A stretch of 64,000 nt of DNA, from NCBI GenBank assembly GCA_016931115.1, contig JAFGFM010000009.1:57562-121561 (forward strand). Direction: 5' to 3'. Made by a program: the position numbers and the translations under genes. Below, piece by piece: positions 25,665-34,990 of this stretch; position 1 is the stretch's first letter; each line of letters begins with the position of its first letter. The DNA comes from Deltaproteobacteria bacterium (GTDB lineage: Bacteria > Desulfobacterota > DSM-4660 > Desulfatiglandales > HGW-15). Below the pieces are notes generated by a model. It searched no databases and was not told the DNA's origin. It saw only the letters and a program-made list of their open reading frames with translations.

Positions 25665-25820
25665 CTAATTCAAAACCTGGACACTTGTAACTGGATGAGT
25701 ATTTATTTTTTCAATAAGGTTAATTACGGAGTTACTTTTATCTTTGCTGTTTTCATCCCGGAGCTTTGCATAAACCAGGATATTAGTATCCAGGAATGGC
25801 TTATCTGGTATGAAGTTCAT
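25665..25820 (-). pseudogene. Truncated PIN-domain toxin (amber stop, lost C-terminus)
   Basis: ATG 25820 lies inside the last codons of the small antitoxin-like gene, as in toxin-antitoxin operons. The frame reads FIPDKPFLDTNILVYAKLRD, the PIN N-terminus with its first catalytic Asp, then THPVTSVQVLN and a TAG stop (25665-25667). In the same frame after the stop the sequence goes on as FSSVLIKHNVSD, which fits the PIN family (VLNEF...), so the TAG replaces a Glu codon. The last two-thirds of the domain, with the other acidic residues, is missing. Non-functional remnant. Confidence 0.75.
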
Positions 25821-26016
25821 CTCTTGTATATTTTTTAATTTTATCTACTTTTATCGGGTCTGATACAAACATTTCCAAAGGGTGTTTGCAGACCTTATTC
25901 TTTTTTTTATTACTGACGGTATGCCTGGCTTTTAAAAACTCATAAAAATCAAGTAGCTCTGCCCTGGCAACCTCTGGTAACTCTGATATGTTTATATTAT
26001 TTTCTCGTTTTCGCAT
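25801..26016 (-). CDS. Small antitoxin-like protein upstream of PIN remnant
   Basis: A 71-residue protein: ELPEVARAELLDFYEFLKARH followed by a basic and linker region ending in FVSDPIKVDKIKKYTRDELH. The layout resembles DUF2281/VapB-like antitoxins of PIN toxins. Its end overlaps the start of the broken PIN gene by 20 bases. With the toxin broken, it is an orphan antitoxin. Confidence 0.6.
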   Translation of the reverse strand: MRKRENNINISELPEVARAELLDFYEFLKARHTVSNKKKNKVCKHPLEMFVSDPIKVDKIKKYTRDELHTR

Positions 26017-26186
26017 CCATTTCTACAGATGAATACAAATTCAATATCTCTCTGATAAAGTTGAGGTGATAATACCATTATTATACTGACGATAGCAAAT
26101 ATTTCTTAAAAGGGTCCCCTTTGACTAATTATTTATCTGAAAGAGCAGGGTCTCTCCCTGATATTGGATAACATTTAATGCCAGGC

Positions 26187-26256
26187 CCCTGTTAAATAAA
26201 TTTGAAAAATGTTTATTTCACATCTTGCATTTTTTCATTTAACAGGGTAAAGATTT
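26187..26256. repeat. Element with CCCTGTTAAAT / ATTTAACAGGG inverted ends (block C copy)
   Basis: It begins CCCTGTTAAATAAA and ends ATTTAACAGGGTAAAGATT, with perfect 11-bp inverted ends. It is similar throughout to 22476-22549 and 31798-31872. It sits in the 26017-26460 gap, which has no gene; the flank TTATTTATCTGAAAGAG near 26128 recurs near 24548. Confidence 0.75.
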
Positions 26257-26460
26257 AACTTTACCGGTGTCGTCCTGGGTCTTCCATCATTGCAAGTCCT
26301 TAATGACTCGGCTTTGTTTCAAAAAAACCGCGATTTTCTTTATATAAATGGCAACATATGCCGATATGAATTTCACATATATTTGAAACGAAAAGTCCTG
26401 TTTATATCAAGGATAAATACCGTTAAAATAAAACAATCTAAATAATTAAAAGGTAAAGAA

Positions 26461-26643
26461 GTGGAAGAAAACAAAAGAAGTTCATTAGAAGAACAGCTCA
26501 AAAAAATGATTGAAAGTTCCAACAAGAAAAAAGAAGAAAAAGAGAGGCCCAAAACCAGAACCGGGACCGGTAATATTATCCGCCGCAGGGCCGGTGAAAA
26601 AGATACAAGGTTTTCCACGCCAAAGACCAGTGTATCCGAGTAA
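26461..26643 (+). CDS. Small conserved-looking basic protein
   Basis: A 60-residue protein with GTG start and ribosome site AAAGG seven bases upstream. It is highly charged: an N-terminal amphipathic helix SLEEQLKKMIESSNKKKEE, then GTGNIIRRRAGEKDTRFS. I recall short Desulfobacterota proteins with the N.IRRRKGE.D ending, but no function is known to me. The opposite strand is also open over this stretch; the ribosome site and composition favour this strand. Confidence 0.5.
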   Translation: MEENKRSSLEEQLKKMIESSNKKKEEKERPKTRTGTGNIIRRRAGEKDTRFSTPKTSVSE

Positions 26644-26684
26644 ACAGCCGGTTTGAGCTTGAACAGTACCTGTTTAATATATTA

Positions 26685-28595
26685 TTAATTCTCCCCAGAC
26701 TGCCACTCTTCAAAATAGGGAAAGTCCCCCTGGTTAATGATATATCCAAACTGATACTCAAACCTTCTCCCTACCAGGTGAAAGGATGGGATGCTAAACC
26801 TGATTTCAATGGGCTCTTTATTCCATTGTATCTGCCCGTAAATCATATGAGTATCCTCATGTTTAACAGATGAGTCCTTTCTGTAACGGACAATGAATTG
26901 TAGATTCTCTTGAGGGAGATCCCTGTCCAGTACTGCGCTCAAAATGGTTTCACCCTTTTCTTTGCCGACCACACCGCCGCTCAGCCTGGGCAGTGCCTCA
27001 ATTCTTTTTTCATACTTAATGCTTAAATCGTTTAGCAGCTTAATCCATGTGGCGTTGATTTTTTCCAGATCACAATCTATTGCCTGGAGGGTATCCTGCC
27101 ATAGTAGGTGGCTGCCAAGATTAGTTGGCGCCCCTTCTCTTCCCAGGGCACGCAAGATGTCAGAGAGCGCCTTGTCTCCATAGGTGTTTGAGATCGCCTT
27201 TACCCATAAATGCCCCAGTGTATAAACCAGCGCTTCACTATATTTCTTATTAAAGGATGCCATATCAGCCAGATCATCAAATGTTATTTTATTTCGTTTC
27301 CACGTGATTGCAGAGATGAGATTCTTTGCCTCAAGCCTTTCTTCATCAGGATACAATGCGTAAGATACATATTCAGCCAGCCCTTCATTAAAAAAAAGAG
27401 TACTGTTCCAGTAGTCATTTATTTTTCTGTTTGATTCAAGAATAGCAAAAACATGTGTTGTTTCATGTGCAAATATGCGAAGCCTATCCTCTAACTTTTT
27501 TGTCTTGCGGATATCCATCCTGATCTTGTACAGCGCGGCTATACCATCATGTTCATTACTCTGTTCAGTAAGGTCAGCAGCAATGGGGCCGCTATCCTGA
27601 GCAGAGAGGAAATCCCTTGTCCTTACATATACCTCATCTGCCCTGCCTATGAGTTCATGGGCTGTTTTTCTGAGGTTCTGTGGATAGGTCAAGTTATAGT
27701 GTTCTGTTGAAAAGGTCGCTGTCTGGAATGAGGCATATTGGCCTTTCATAAGATCCTTTTCCACTTCATCTTTCATCAGACGGTCAACAATGGTTACAAA
27801 AAAGATTAAAACTGCAATGGAAGTTGCGATACCAATAATTGTCCCGATACGCTTTTTGAAAAACTGCTGATACCACATTGAAAATTGTTCAGCAGGGGTT
27901 GTCCATAAAAACCCTGCAATAAGTAGAGATATAATCCCAATGCTGGTATTGATAAAAATCAGTTTCCATGGAACCAGCAGGGTCTGACCATAATACTCCA
28001 TTTTTGCTACATTAAGGATGTTCAGGTATTCTAAAAAGGGGAGTTTGTCTTTGAATGAGGATATAAATACCCAGATCATTCCAAGCAGCAGCAGTCCAAA
28101 TCTCCTGAAAAAGGAGAGTAACAGACCGTGGGAGAGCATGATAAAATTGAAGGCTGCCATCAGAAAATAGGCGGTTATAGCAGTCCTTAAATTAAACTGG
28201 TCTCCGGTATATGGCTGACTATTAAATAACTGAAGTAACCACTCAGTTAGGCAGCCCAGCATCAGCGACCCGCATAGAATTAAAAGGGCAGCGATGAATT
28301 TTGATAAAAACACAGCATTACGACTCACAGGGAGTGAATAGAGGTAGTCGATTGTCCTGTCGTCATGCTCGCGGGGAAACAGCGCATATGCGGTCATAAG
28401 ACAGAGGATCATTAAAAAAAGACTTATCGGGAACGGGATATCAGGCTCAAGGTATTCGCATATGACACTCCATGACTTTTCATCCAGCCTTCCGGAAAAA
28501 GGTTCATATATCAACTGTGCAGTAAAAAATAAAATAAGCAGTATTGCTATGGGAAGGAGTTGTCTTATTTCTTTTTTAATTAAGGTATATCTCAT
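26685..28595 (-). CDS. ABC-2 type permease fused to an HExxH peptidase-like domain
   Basis: A 636-residue protein. Residues 1-260 have about six membrane segments of an ABC-2 permease (YALFPREHDDRTIDYLYSLPVSR is the usual first-loop motif), and another helix lies near 255-275. Residues about 290-600 form a soluble domain with HETTH (HExxH zinc site) and FFNEGLAEYVSYAL, where the Glu of NEG.AE is the third gluzincin ligand. This permease-M1-like peptidase layout occurs in some ABC exporters, but the substrate is unknown. The frame overlaps the second permease by four bases, and the two plus the ATPase gene form one operon. Confidence 0.82.
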   Translation of the reverse strand: MRYTLIKKEIRQLLPIAILLILFFTAQLIYEPFSGRLDEKSWSVICEYLEPDIPFPISLFLMILCLMTAYALFPREHDDRTIDYLYSLPVSRNAVFLSKFIAALLILCGSLMLGCLTEWLLQLFNSQPYTGDQFNLRTAITAYFLMAAFNFIMLSHGLLLSFFRRFGLLLLGMIWVFISSFKDKLPFLEYLNILNVAKMEYYGQTLLVPWKLIFINTSIGIISLLIAGFLWTTPAEQFSMWYQQFFKKRIGTIIGIATSIAVLIFFVTIVDRLMKDEVEKDLMKGQYASFQTATFSTEHYNLTYPQNLRKTAHELIGRADEVYVRTRDFLSAQDSGPIAADLTEQSNEHDGIAALYKIRMDIRKTKKLEDRLRIFAHETTHVFAILESNRKINDYWNSTLFFNEGLAEYVSYALYPDEERLEAKNLISAITWKRNKITFDDLADMASFNKKYSEALVYTLGHLWVKAISNTYGDKALSDILRALGREGAPTNLGSHLLWQDTLQAIDCDLEKINATWIKLLNDLSIKYEKRIEALPRLSGGVVGKEKGETILSAVLDRDLPQENLQFIVRYRKDSSVKHEDTHMIYGQIQWNKEPIEIRFSIPSFHLVGRRFEYQFGYIINQGDFPYFEEWQSGEN

Positions 28596-30508
28596 TCTAT
28601 ATTGATCCGTCTTGATATTATGCGTACCGGAATACCAAGGATATCAGATTCATATTCAAGGGCCAGGAACACCCTCTCACCCGAGTTATACTTGCCGGTA
28701 AGGCTCCTTTGATTAGTTACAGAACCGCTATAAATTCTCTGTTCCTCTTTAAGAAGCTCTTCAGGGTATATACTGGCCTCAAAAGGGGATATCTTCTTAT
28801 GAAGAAGCGAGCATATATACCCTGAAGCAGGTATTTGACTAAAATCATAATCGTAAACAATATTGCGTATATTTCCCTCTTTTTTTAATATATTTATTGA
28901 ACCCTTGAACGCAGGTATTGTTGCAAGCCTTGCCCTGAATTCCGGCTGTGTGGCCATATCTTTTACCCATGCAGTCCATTCAGAGATAAAGGCTTCCCAG
29001 TCTTCTCCGGTTGCCTCCTTAAATACAACAGGCATGGGATGGAACATCTCATAAAGGGTTTCCCTGCTGTCATCAGGGATATCTCTCCCGAAAACAGACT
29101 TAACCAGTTTAATAACAGCTTCATAACCTTTAGCGCTCTGAAGGTAGGCAAGGCCGGAATAGGCAACTGCCTCCGCAGCCGGCTCACCAAAGCGCTCCCG
29201 AAAAACCGGCCACTCTTTTATTGCCTCTGAATTAAGGCCCTGTTCATTAAGGAGATACATGCTCCGAAGCATAAGGGTTTTATGCATATCAGAACCCATT
29301 GTAAAACCACCATAGGCCCACCAGCATGCAAAGCCGTCATGAAGCCATTGCTTTGGGGCGTGTCTGGTGCGATTGCGAGTAATATTATCCAGTATTGCCC
29401 CCGCAAGATAGGCGTTAAACTTGTCAGTACACCAGTTATCAATATCTTTAAAGTTTGCGCGAACAAGGATGCCGTCATTTGATATCAGTTTTGCTGTTTC
29501 AAATTTATCCCTGTCAAGGGATTCTGAATAGGCTATCTTAATGGGTGGGATCTTGCTTACCCCGAGTACTTCCCGTAAATCTGCGATTTTATTTTCAAGA
29601 TATCGATTAAGGGCTGTGGCATCGGGTTTCATATTGTATTCAAGATATAATATCTCTATGGGTTCTTTTCCACTGGCAATTACCGCATCACTGCTGAACC
29701 TGTATGGCTCCTTGACCCTTTTTGATTCGAGCAGTGTAAAGGATAATATGAATCCGATAAAGATTATCCCGATGACCGCTTTTTCTCTCTGGGTCATTGG
29801 TCTGGCAAGGTTCTCTGCGATTGAACCCTCATTAATAAGGGATAGAAAGAGTGAAAGCGCAAGCCAGCCTGAGCCCAGCAAAAAGGTTTGAAACAGTTGC
29901 CTTGCAGGATAGGTGTATCGTTCAAGGGCAAAATCAGACATAACTAAGGCCAGAGGCCCTTCATTTATAATATTCAACTCTGAAGTTATTGATATTACAA
30001 AGAGGAAAAAGGCTAAAATAATGTAAATGGGGATACGAAACCTGCCTGTAAAACCCATTGCAAAAAGGAAGCTCCACACAAAATAACAGAACATGGCGCT
30101 TCTTGATAATAGTATGAAAAAAAATTTCAGGCTGACAGGGTCAGAGCGGTGTGAAAGCCCTGATGATATGAGCAGGGTAAAAACAGCAAAGAATAACAGG
30201 AATGTTAGACCAATAAAATACTTGATCAGTACCATCTCAATTCTTGAAACAGGAAGGGATTCAATAAAAAGCTGAGTCCTGTTGTGGTACTCCTTTACGA
30301 CAAGACGATTCCCGAGCACAATAGCGCTCAGAAAGATAAAAAAACGCAGGAAAGAACTCTCCGCCTCAATAAAGCCCATTGTCCTTGGCGATACGGCTGT
30401 TCCAAGCAACAGGATTCCAAAGATAAATAATATAAACAGTGTCAGAAAAACAAAAACCACTATGTTCTGGCGAAAATCCTTCTCTGTAAGTATTCGAAGA
30501 CGATTCAT
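28592..30508 (-). CDS. ABC-2 type permease fused to a degenerate peptidase-like domain
   Basis: A 638-residue protein with the same layout as its neighbour: about six membrane helices in residues 1-260 (VKEYHNRTQLFIESLPVSR is the corresponding loop), then a soluble domain. Where the neighbour has HETTH this protein has AILDNITRN, and where the neighbour has NEGLAEY it has HDGFACWW, so the zinc site is gone. The pair therefore combines a potentially active and an inactive peptidase domain, as if a heterodimer. It ends two bases from the ATPase gene. Confidence 0.8.
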   Translation of the reverse strand: MNRLRILTEKDFRQNIVVFVFLTLFILFIFGILLLGTAVSPRTMGFIEAESSFLRFFIFLSAIVLGNRLVVKEYHNRTQLFIESLPVSRIEMVLIKYFIGLTFLLFFAVFTLLISSGLSHRSDPVSLKFFFILLSRSAMFCYFVWSFLFAMGFTGRFRIPIYIILAFFLFVISITSELNIINEGPLALVMSDFALERYTYPARQLFQTFLLGSGWLALSLFLSLINEGSIAENLARPMTQREKAVIGIIFIGFILSFTLLESKRVKEPYRFSSDAVIASGKEPIEILYLEYNMKPDATALNRYLENKIADLREVLGVSKIPPIKIAYSESLDRDKFETAKLISNDGILVRANFKDIDNWCTDKFNAYLAGAILDNITRNRTRHAPKQWLHDGFACWWAYGGFTMGSDMHKTLMLRSMYLLNEQGLNSEAIKEWPVFRERFGEPAAEAVAYSGLAYLQSAKGYEAVIKLVKSVFGRDIPDDSRETLYEMFHPMPVVFKEATGEDWEAFISEWTAWVKDMATQPEFRARLATIPAFKGSINILKKEGNIRNIVYDYDFSQIPASGYICSLLHKKISPFEASIYPEELLKEEQRIYSGSVTNQRSLTGKYNSGERVFLALEYESDILGIPVRIISRRINIE

Positions 30509-30510
30509 GT

Positions 30511-31488
30511 TTACAGTGTCCTTATGGGGTCTCTGACCAGTTCTATGAAGATATCCTCAAGTGACATTTTCTCAACAGACCAGTTTCCTTCCCCATAAAA
30601 CATGGAGGAGAAGATGTCCGGATTCTCTGAGTTTCTTACAACCAGATGTCTTTCGCCATTTAACATCCTGTCCTGGATAATCTTTATCCCATATGACCCT
30701 TCAAGGAGAAAAGAGGGCAGCACTATATCACCGCTGTCAACAGGCGGGTGCTTGAGCAGACGAACGCTGTTTGACAGTTCGGACAGGGCCCCCTGATAAT
30801 ACATCTTTCCCTTTTCAATTATCCCAATACAGTTTGCAGCGGCTTCGACCTCATCTATTAAATGTGATGAGAAGAATATTGTACCTGTCTTGTTTTCTGC
30901 CTGATCACGCACCATCTCAATAAATTCACGGCGTGCGATCGGGTCAAGCCCTGCGGTTGGCTCATCCAGCAATAAAAGTGAAGGCCTGTAGGCCAGTGCA
31001 AGACACAGTGCAAGTTTTGCCCTCATTCCTCCGGAAAAGGTTCGAATCTTGCGGTCTTTGGGCAGATCAAGGCCTTTGAGAAGACGAACATATTCGGCAT
31101 CATCCCAAGTTGGATAAAATCCGCTTACGAAATCTCCAATAGTTTCAGGTGTCATCCATCCATAAAAATTTTGTTCCTGCGCAACATAGCCGACCCTTTG
31201 ACGAAGCTCTATATGGTTTTTGCCCAATGGTTTTCCAAAGAGGTTTACAGTACCCTTTGTTGGTTTTGTTATTCCCATGAGTATGCGAATCGCGGTTGAT
31301 TTGCCCGCGCCGTTCCGGCCAAGAAACCCATACACATCGCCTTCCTTTACAGTAAGGTCAAGCCCGTTCAGAGCCTTCACCTTTCCATAATTTTTTGAAA
31401 GGTTTTTTAATTCAATTACATCAGGAATATTTTCGATAAGTTCAAGCGCAGGCAGCTGAGTCTCCTGTAAACCAAATCCTGTATCCAT
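30511..31488 (-). CDS. ABC transporter ATP-binding protein
   Basis: A 325-residue ATPase: Walker A GRNGAGKST near residue 58, signature TFSGGMRAKLALCLAL, Walker B LLLLDEPTAGLDP, and the H-loop SSHLIDE. A C-terminal extension of about 100 residues follows, as in ABC-2 exporters of the YtrB/NatA type. First gene of the operon with the two permease-peptidase genes; it starts at ATG 31488 after AGGATGA. Confidence 0.92.
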   Translation of the reverse strand: MDTGFGLQETQLPALELIENIPDVIELKNLSKNYGKVKALNGLDLTVKEGDVYGFLGRNGAGKSTAIRILMGITKPTKGTVNLFGKPLGKNHIELRQRVGYVAQEQNFYGWMTPETIGDFVSGFYPTWDDAEYVRLLKGLDLPKDRKIRTFSGGMRAKLALCLALAYRPSLLLLDEPTAGLDPIARREFIEMVRDQAENKTGTIFFSSHLIDEVEAAANCIGIIEKGKMYYQGALSELSNSVRLLKHPPVDSGDIVLPSFLLEGSYGIKIIQDRMLNGERHLVVRNSENPDIFSSMFYGEGNWSVEKMSLEDIFIELVRDPIRTL

Positions 31489-31797
31489 AGATTCATCCTG
31501 TTTTTTGAGGTTAGTTTAAAATTCAGGAATCTACATTGCCTTGTTCCAGGGGATGACCCTCAAGATATCAATCCCCATAGTAACCGGATAAAATCAGTCT
31601 TGTAAAAAATATTAAAACAGTCTCTGATTTAAGATACTTAATTATAAAACCCGCCTGAGGCAGAAAACCTGAAAAGATTTTTATCTGTTCGAGGCGTTTG
31701 TGTGCGGTAAATCAATATGTAAGTCAAAAATAAGATATCATGTTTAATAATTATGGGTTGAAAATGCAAGGGGAAAAATCTGAAAGTATAGGACATA

Positions 31798-31872
31798 CCC
31801 TGTAAAAAAAGATTTAGAAAAGGCTTATATCAAATCTTACCTTCGGTATTTAACAGGGTAATCAATTCAAGA
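31798..31872. repeat. Block C repeat copy upstream of ABC operon
   Basis: It runs from CCCTGTAAAAAAAGATTTAG to TTAACAGGGTAATCAATTCAAGA and matches 22476-22549 base by base over most of its length. Near 31754 GGGTTGAAAATGCAAGGGG is a diverged relative of the block A end. Otherwise 31489-31922 has no gene and would hold the promoter of the ABC operon. Confidence 0.75.
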
Positions 31873-31922
31873 GGTCCGCCTTCCTCATGGTTCCTATCGC
31901 CCTGAATCGAAACACATATATT

Positions 31923-32141
31923 TTATTTAAGCCTCGCCTTAAGCCCTTTTATAAATTTCTTTTTGGCCTCTTCATCCATATTAATATGCTTTTTGACTTC
32001 CTTCCATGCAGCAGGGCAGTTTTTATATTCTACCTCAACCAGCCCGTGGATTGCCTGGTCTATCTCTTTTTTATTATCCTTTGTGACATCTATCCCTGCC
32101 TCTTCAAGGATATCCTTCATGTGCCTCAGATAACATGACAT
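31923..32141 (-). CDS. Small conserved protein of unknown function
   Basis: A 72-residue soluble protein starting MSCYLRHMKDILEEAGI with two half-motifs: NKKEIDQAIHGLVEVEYKNCPAAWKEVKK and a basic C-terminal helix. The Cys3 and CPAAWK pattern recurs in short proteins of Desulfobacterota and methanogens that I remember as uncharacterised. It has ribosome site AGAGG before the ATG, and is divergent from the molybdopterin gene. Confidence 0.7.
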   Translation of the reverse strand: MSCYLRHMKDILEEAGIDVTKDNKKEIDQAIHGLVEVEYKNCPAAWKEVKKHINMDEEAKKKFIKGLKARLK

Positions 32142-32357
32142 ATTGAGCCTCTTTAATAAAATTTAAAATTTAACATGACCCTGTCTCATACATGCTGCAT
32201 TATAATACTATCCCGGTTTTAATGGCAATGTATTCATCCTCCTTTACCTTAATTGGAGCAGGATTTTTCCCTTGACAGTGGTATACTGGGATGTCCATAT
32301 TACCCTCATGTCGCTTGATTAGGATAAAATAATTCCGGGGCAGGAGAGAGAGGAGAT

Positions 32358-34415
32358 ATGCAAAAAGAAAAGGCCGCAAAGAAATACTATACAGGGTGTG
32401 CTTTGTGTTACCACAGTTGCGGGGTTGAGGTAACTGTAGAGGATGGAAAGGTTGTCAAGGTTGAGGGGCAGAAGTCGCACCCGGTTAACAAAGGGATGCT
32501 GTGCCCCAAGGGCGAGACCATGATAGAGCACCTTTACCACCCTGAGAGATTGAAGTACCCACTCAAAAAGGTAAATGGCGAATTCAAGAGGATCTCATGG
32601 GAGCAGGCAATCGCTGAGATAGGCGAGAAATTCAACCGGCTCAAGGCCGAATATGGCCCGGCTGCCCTTGCATTTTTCTGTGGCTCCATTGGTGTGGAGA
32701 ACCTTGAGATGGTATCCCTTTCCCACAGGTTCAAGGGGGCATTCGGCTCCCCCAACTTTTTTTCTGTTGAGAGCATCTGTTACAGGATGAGGATCAGGGC
32801 AAGGCAGATCACATTCGGGAAGTACCCTGTTGAGGAGATGGATTCTAAACTCTATCTTTTATGGGGGCACAACCCTGACGCATCGGATTTTCCCCTTTCA
32901 ATGGCCATTGATGAAAACATGAAAAAGGGCGCAAAGGTGATTGTCATAGACCCGAGGCGTATTCCATTGGCCGACGTGGCGGAGATGTATCTCACCATAA
33001 GGCCGGGCACAGACGGCGCCCTTGCACTTGCAATGATGCATGTGATCATTAATGAAAAACTCTATGACAAAGAGTTTATTGACAAGTGGACCTTTGGTTT
33101 TGATAAACTTGTGCCCCATGTACAGCAGTACACCCCTGAATGGGCAGAGAAGATTACATATATCAAGGCGGATGACATAAGGAAACTTGCACGCCGTTTT
33201 GCTACCACAAAGGGGGCGGCCATATTCCACGGCACCTGCACCCAGGATCAGTGTGCAAACGGCACACAGAACGACAGGGCGCTTTCCATTCTTCAGGTAC
33301 TGACCGGAAACATCAATGTTCCAGGCGGATGGGTGATAAGCCCGAGATTAAAGCTTCAGGATGTAAGCCTCCCCTTCCCCGGAAAACCTCTGGGGGCAGA
33401 GGAATATCCCCTTTTCTATGAGCTCTGGGGAAGGACAAGCCCATATGCAGTTATGAATATGGTGCCTGAAAGCGTGCCCTCTAAGATCCGGGCCTTTTTT
33501 GTTGCAGGGGGAAACCCCCTTGTGACCATGCCTGACACCAATGCACTCACTGATGCATTTAAAAAGCTTGATCTCCTTATTGTGTATGACCAGTTCATGA
33601 CAGAGACAGCAGCACTCGCACACTATGTACTACCTGCAAGCAATCAGCTTGAGTTCTGGGGCCTTGCCTACAATTACAATGTGTGCCACTGTGTCCCATA
33701 CCTCATGCTCAGGCAACCGGTTATAGGGCCATATTACGAATGCCGCTCCATGCGGGAGGTATACACTGACCTTGCAAAGGTATGCGGGTTTGCAGACAAG
33801 TTCCCCTGGAAAGAGGATTTTGAGGTGGTTCAAAAGGAGCTTGAGCCATGCTCCCTGAGCTTTGATTTTTTACGTGAACACCCTGAAGGGGCCATATACC
33901 AGGAAAAGGAATATACCCTTGGCGAGCGTTCATTTGCCACACCATCAGGCAAGATAGAGATATACAGCCAGGCATTTAAAGATGCAGGGTGGGAGCCTTT
34001 GCCTGTGTACCGGGAACCCGACAAGAGCCCACAGGGCTCTTTATGGGCAGAGCTGGGAGCGAAATACCCCCTTATCCTTTCAACCGGGACAAGGGATTTC
34101 TATTACAACGGGAGCATGCTGCATAATATGGAGCATCTTAAACAACGATCTCCTTACCCGAAAGCCGAGCTAGGCGCTGAAACCGCAATAAAATATGGGG
34201 TTAAGGATGGCGACGATGTAATAGTTGAGACTGACAGGGGATATGTCAGGATGAAGGCGGGTGTGAGTGACAGGATCATGGAGGGTGTGGTGCTTGTACC
34301 GCACGGTTGGCCGGGTGAGGGTAACTGCAACCGGCTGACCGACTGCAACTGCAGGGAACCCATAATTGGATATCCACAGTGGAAGGGGCTCCTGTGCAGT
34401 ATCAGGAAGGCGTAA
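32358..34415 (+). CDS. Molybdopterin bis-MGD oxidoreductase (formate dehydrogenase / acetylene hydratase-like)
   Basis: A 685-residue single-subunit catalytic protein. The N-terminal [4Fe-4S] cluster is C14-x2-C17-x3-C21-x27-C49 with CPKG following. The likely metal ligand is Cys141 in SICYRM. Further features are VIVIDPRR and GTDGALALAMMHVIINEKLYD in the middle, and a C-terminal guanosine-binding domain (GDDVIVETDRGYVRMKAGVSDR, then HGWPGEGNCN). Size and the lack of companion subunits place it with the soluble or acetylene hydratase/thiosulfate-reductase branch. The substrate cannot be told. There is no Tat signal, so it is cytoplasmic. A GGAGAGAGAGGAG stretch precedes the ATG. Confidence 0.82.
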   Translation: MQKEKAAKKYYTGCALCYHSCGVEVTVEDGKVVKVEGQKSHPVNKGMLCPKGETMIEHLYHPERLKYPLKKVNGEFKRISWEQAIAEIGEKFNRLKAEYGPAALAFFCGSIGVENLEMVSLSHRFKGAFGSPNFFSVESICYRMRIRARQITFGKYPVEEMDSKLYLLWGHNPDASDFPLSMAIDENMKKGAKVIVIDPRRIPLADVAEMYLTIRPGTDGALALAMMHVIINEKLYDKEFIDKWTFGFDKLVPHVQQYTPEWAEKITYIKADDIRKLARRFATTKGAAIFHGTCTQDQCANGTQNDRALSILQVLTGNINVPGGWVISPRLKLQDVSLPFPGKPLGAEEYPLFYELWGRTSPYAVMNMVPESVPSKIRAFFVAGGNPLVTMPDTNALTDAFKKLDLLIVYDQFMTETAALAHYVLPASNQLEFWGLAYNYNVCHCVPYLMLRQPVIGPYYECRSMREVYTDLAKVCGFADKFPWKEDFEVVQKELEPCSLSFDFLREHPEGAIYQEKEYTLGERSFATPSGKIEIYSQAFKDAGWEPLPVYREPDKSPQGSLWAELGAKYPLILSTGTRDFYYNGSMLHNMEHLKQRSPYPKAELGAETAIKYGVKDGDDVIVETDRGYVRMKAGVSDRIMEGVVLVPHGWPGEGNCNRLTDCNCREPIIGYPQWKGLLCSIRKA

Positions 34416-34459
34416 GAATCTCTTTGTGCCATATAGATATTCACAGCACCATTGATGTG

Positions 34460-34665
34460 CGGTATAAATGGCGCTTAACATGTCGCCCCGATGGGGCTGA
34501 AAAAATGACGCAAATATAGCGCTATTAATATGCCGCGCCAATGGCGCTATCATTTCTGTATTTCGGTTAATACAAAAAAATCAAAAAATGATTTTAACCC
34601 CGAAGGGGTGGCATGTTAATAGAAAACATATTATCAAACAATACAAGCCCCGAAAGGGGCGATAT
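34460..34665. repeat. REP/REPIN-like cluster of four GC-rich hairpins
   Basis: The hairpins are GCCCC-GAT-GGGGC (34485-34497), GCGCC-AAT-GGCGC (34535-34547), ACCCC-GAA-GGGGT (34597-34609) and GCCCC-GAAA-GGGGC (34647-34660). The first carries ACATGTC on its left, and the third carries GGCATGTTAATAG on its right. The pairs are therefore inverted copies of one unit, as in REPINs moved by RAYT transposases. The 34416-34990 gap has no gene. Confidence 0.75.
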
Positions 34666-34990
34666 ATAGCCATTGGACAGATAATCACAGACATTAGACC
34701 CCATTTATTTGAAGCCCCTCTTTCGTGTTATTGTTTTTCGGATTTTGCACCCACACCGCAATTTGCTCCTGCCTTATATACAACACAATAAAACTCTAAT
34801 AGCTCAAATATGCTGCATGATAATTGCATTACAGAATATGAAATGTTCATAATGATTTCTAATAATGTAACATGTTGAATTAAAAGATTATTTATTTTCG
34901 ATTAAAAAAGGCCAAGCATAAAAAGGTGTATAAAAAGAATACATTACTGGCCAGTAATCTGTACAGTTAAGATGAAAGGAGCTTGATTCC

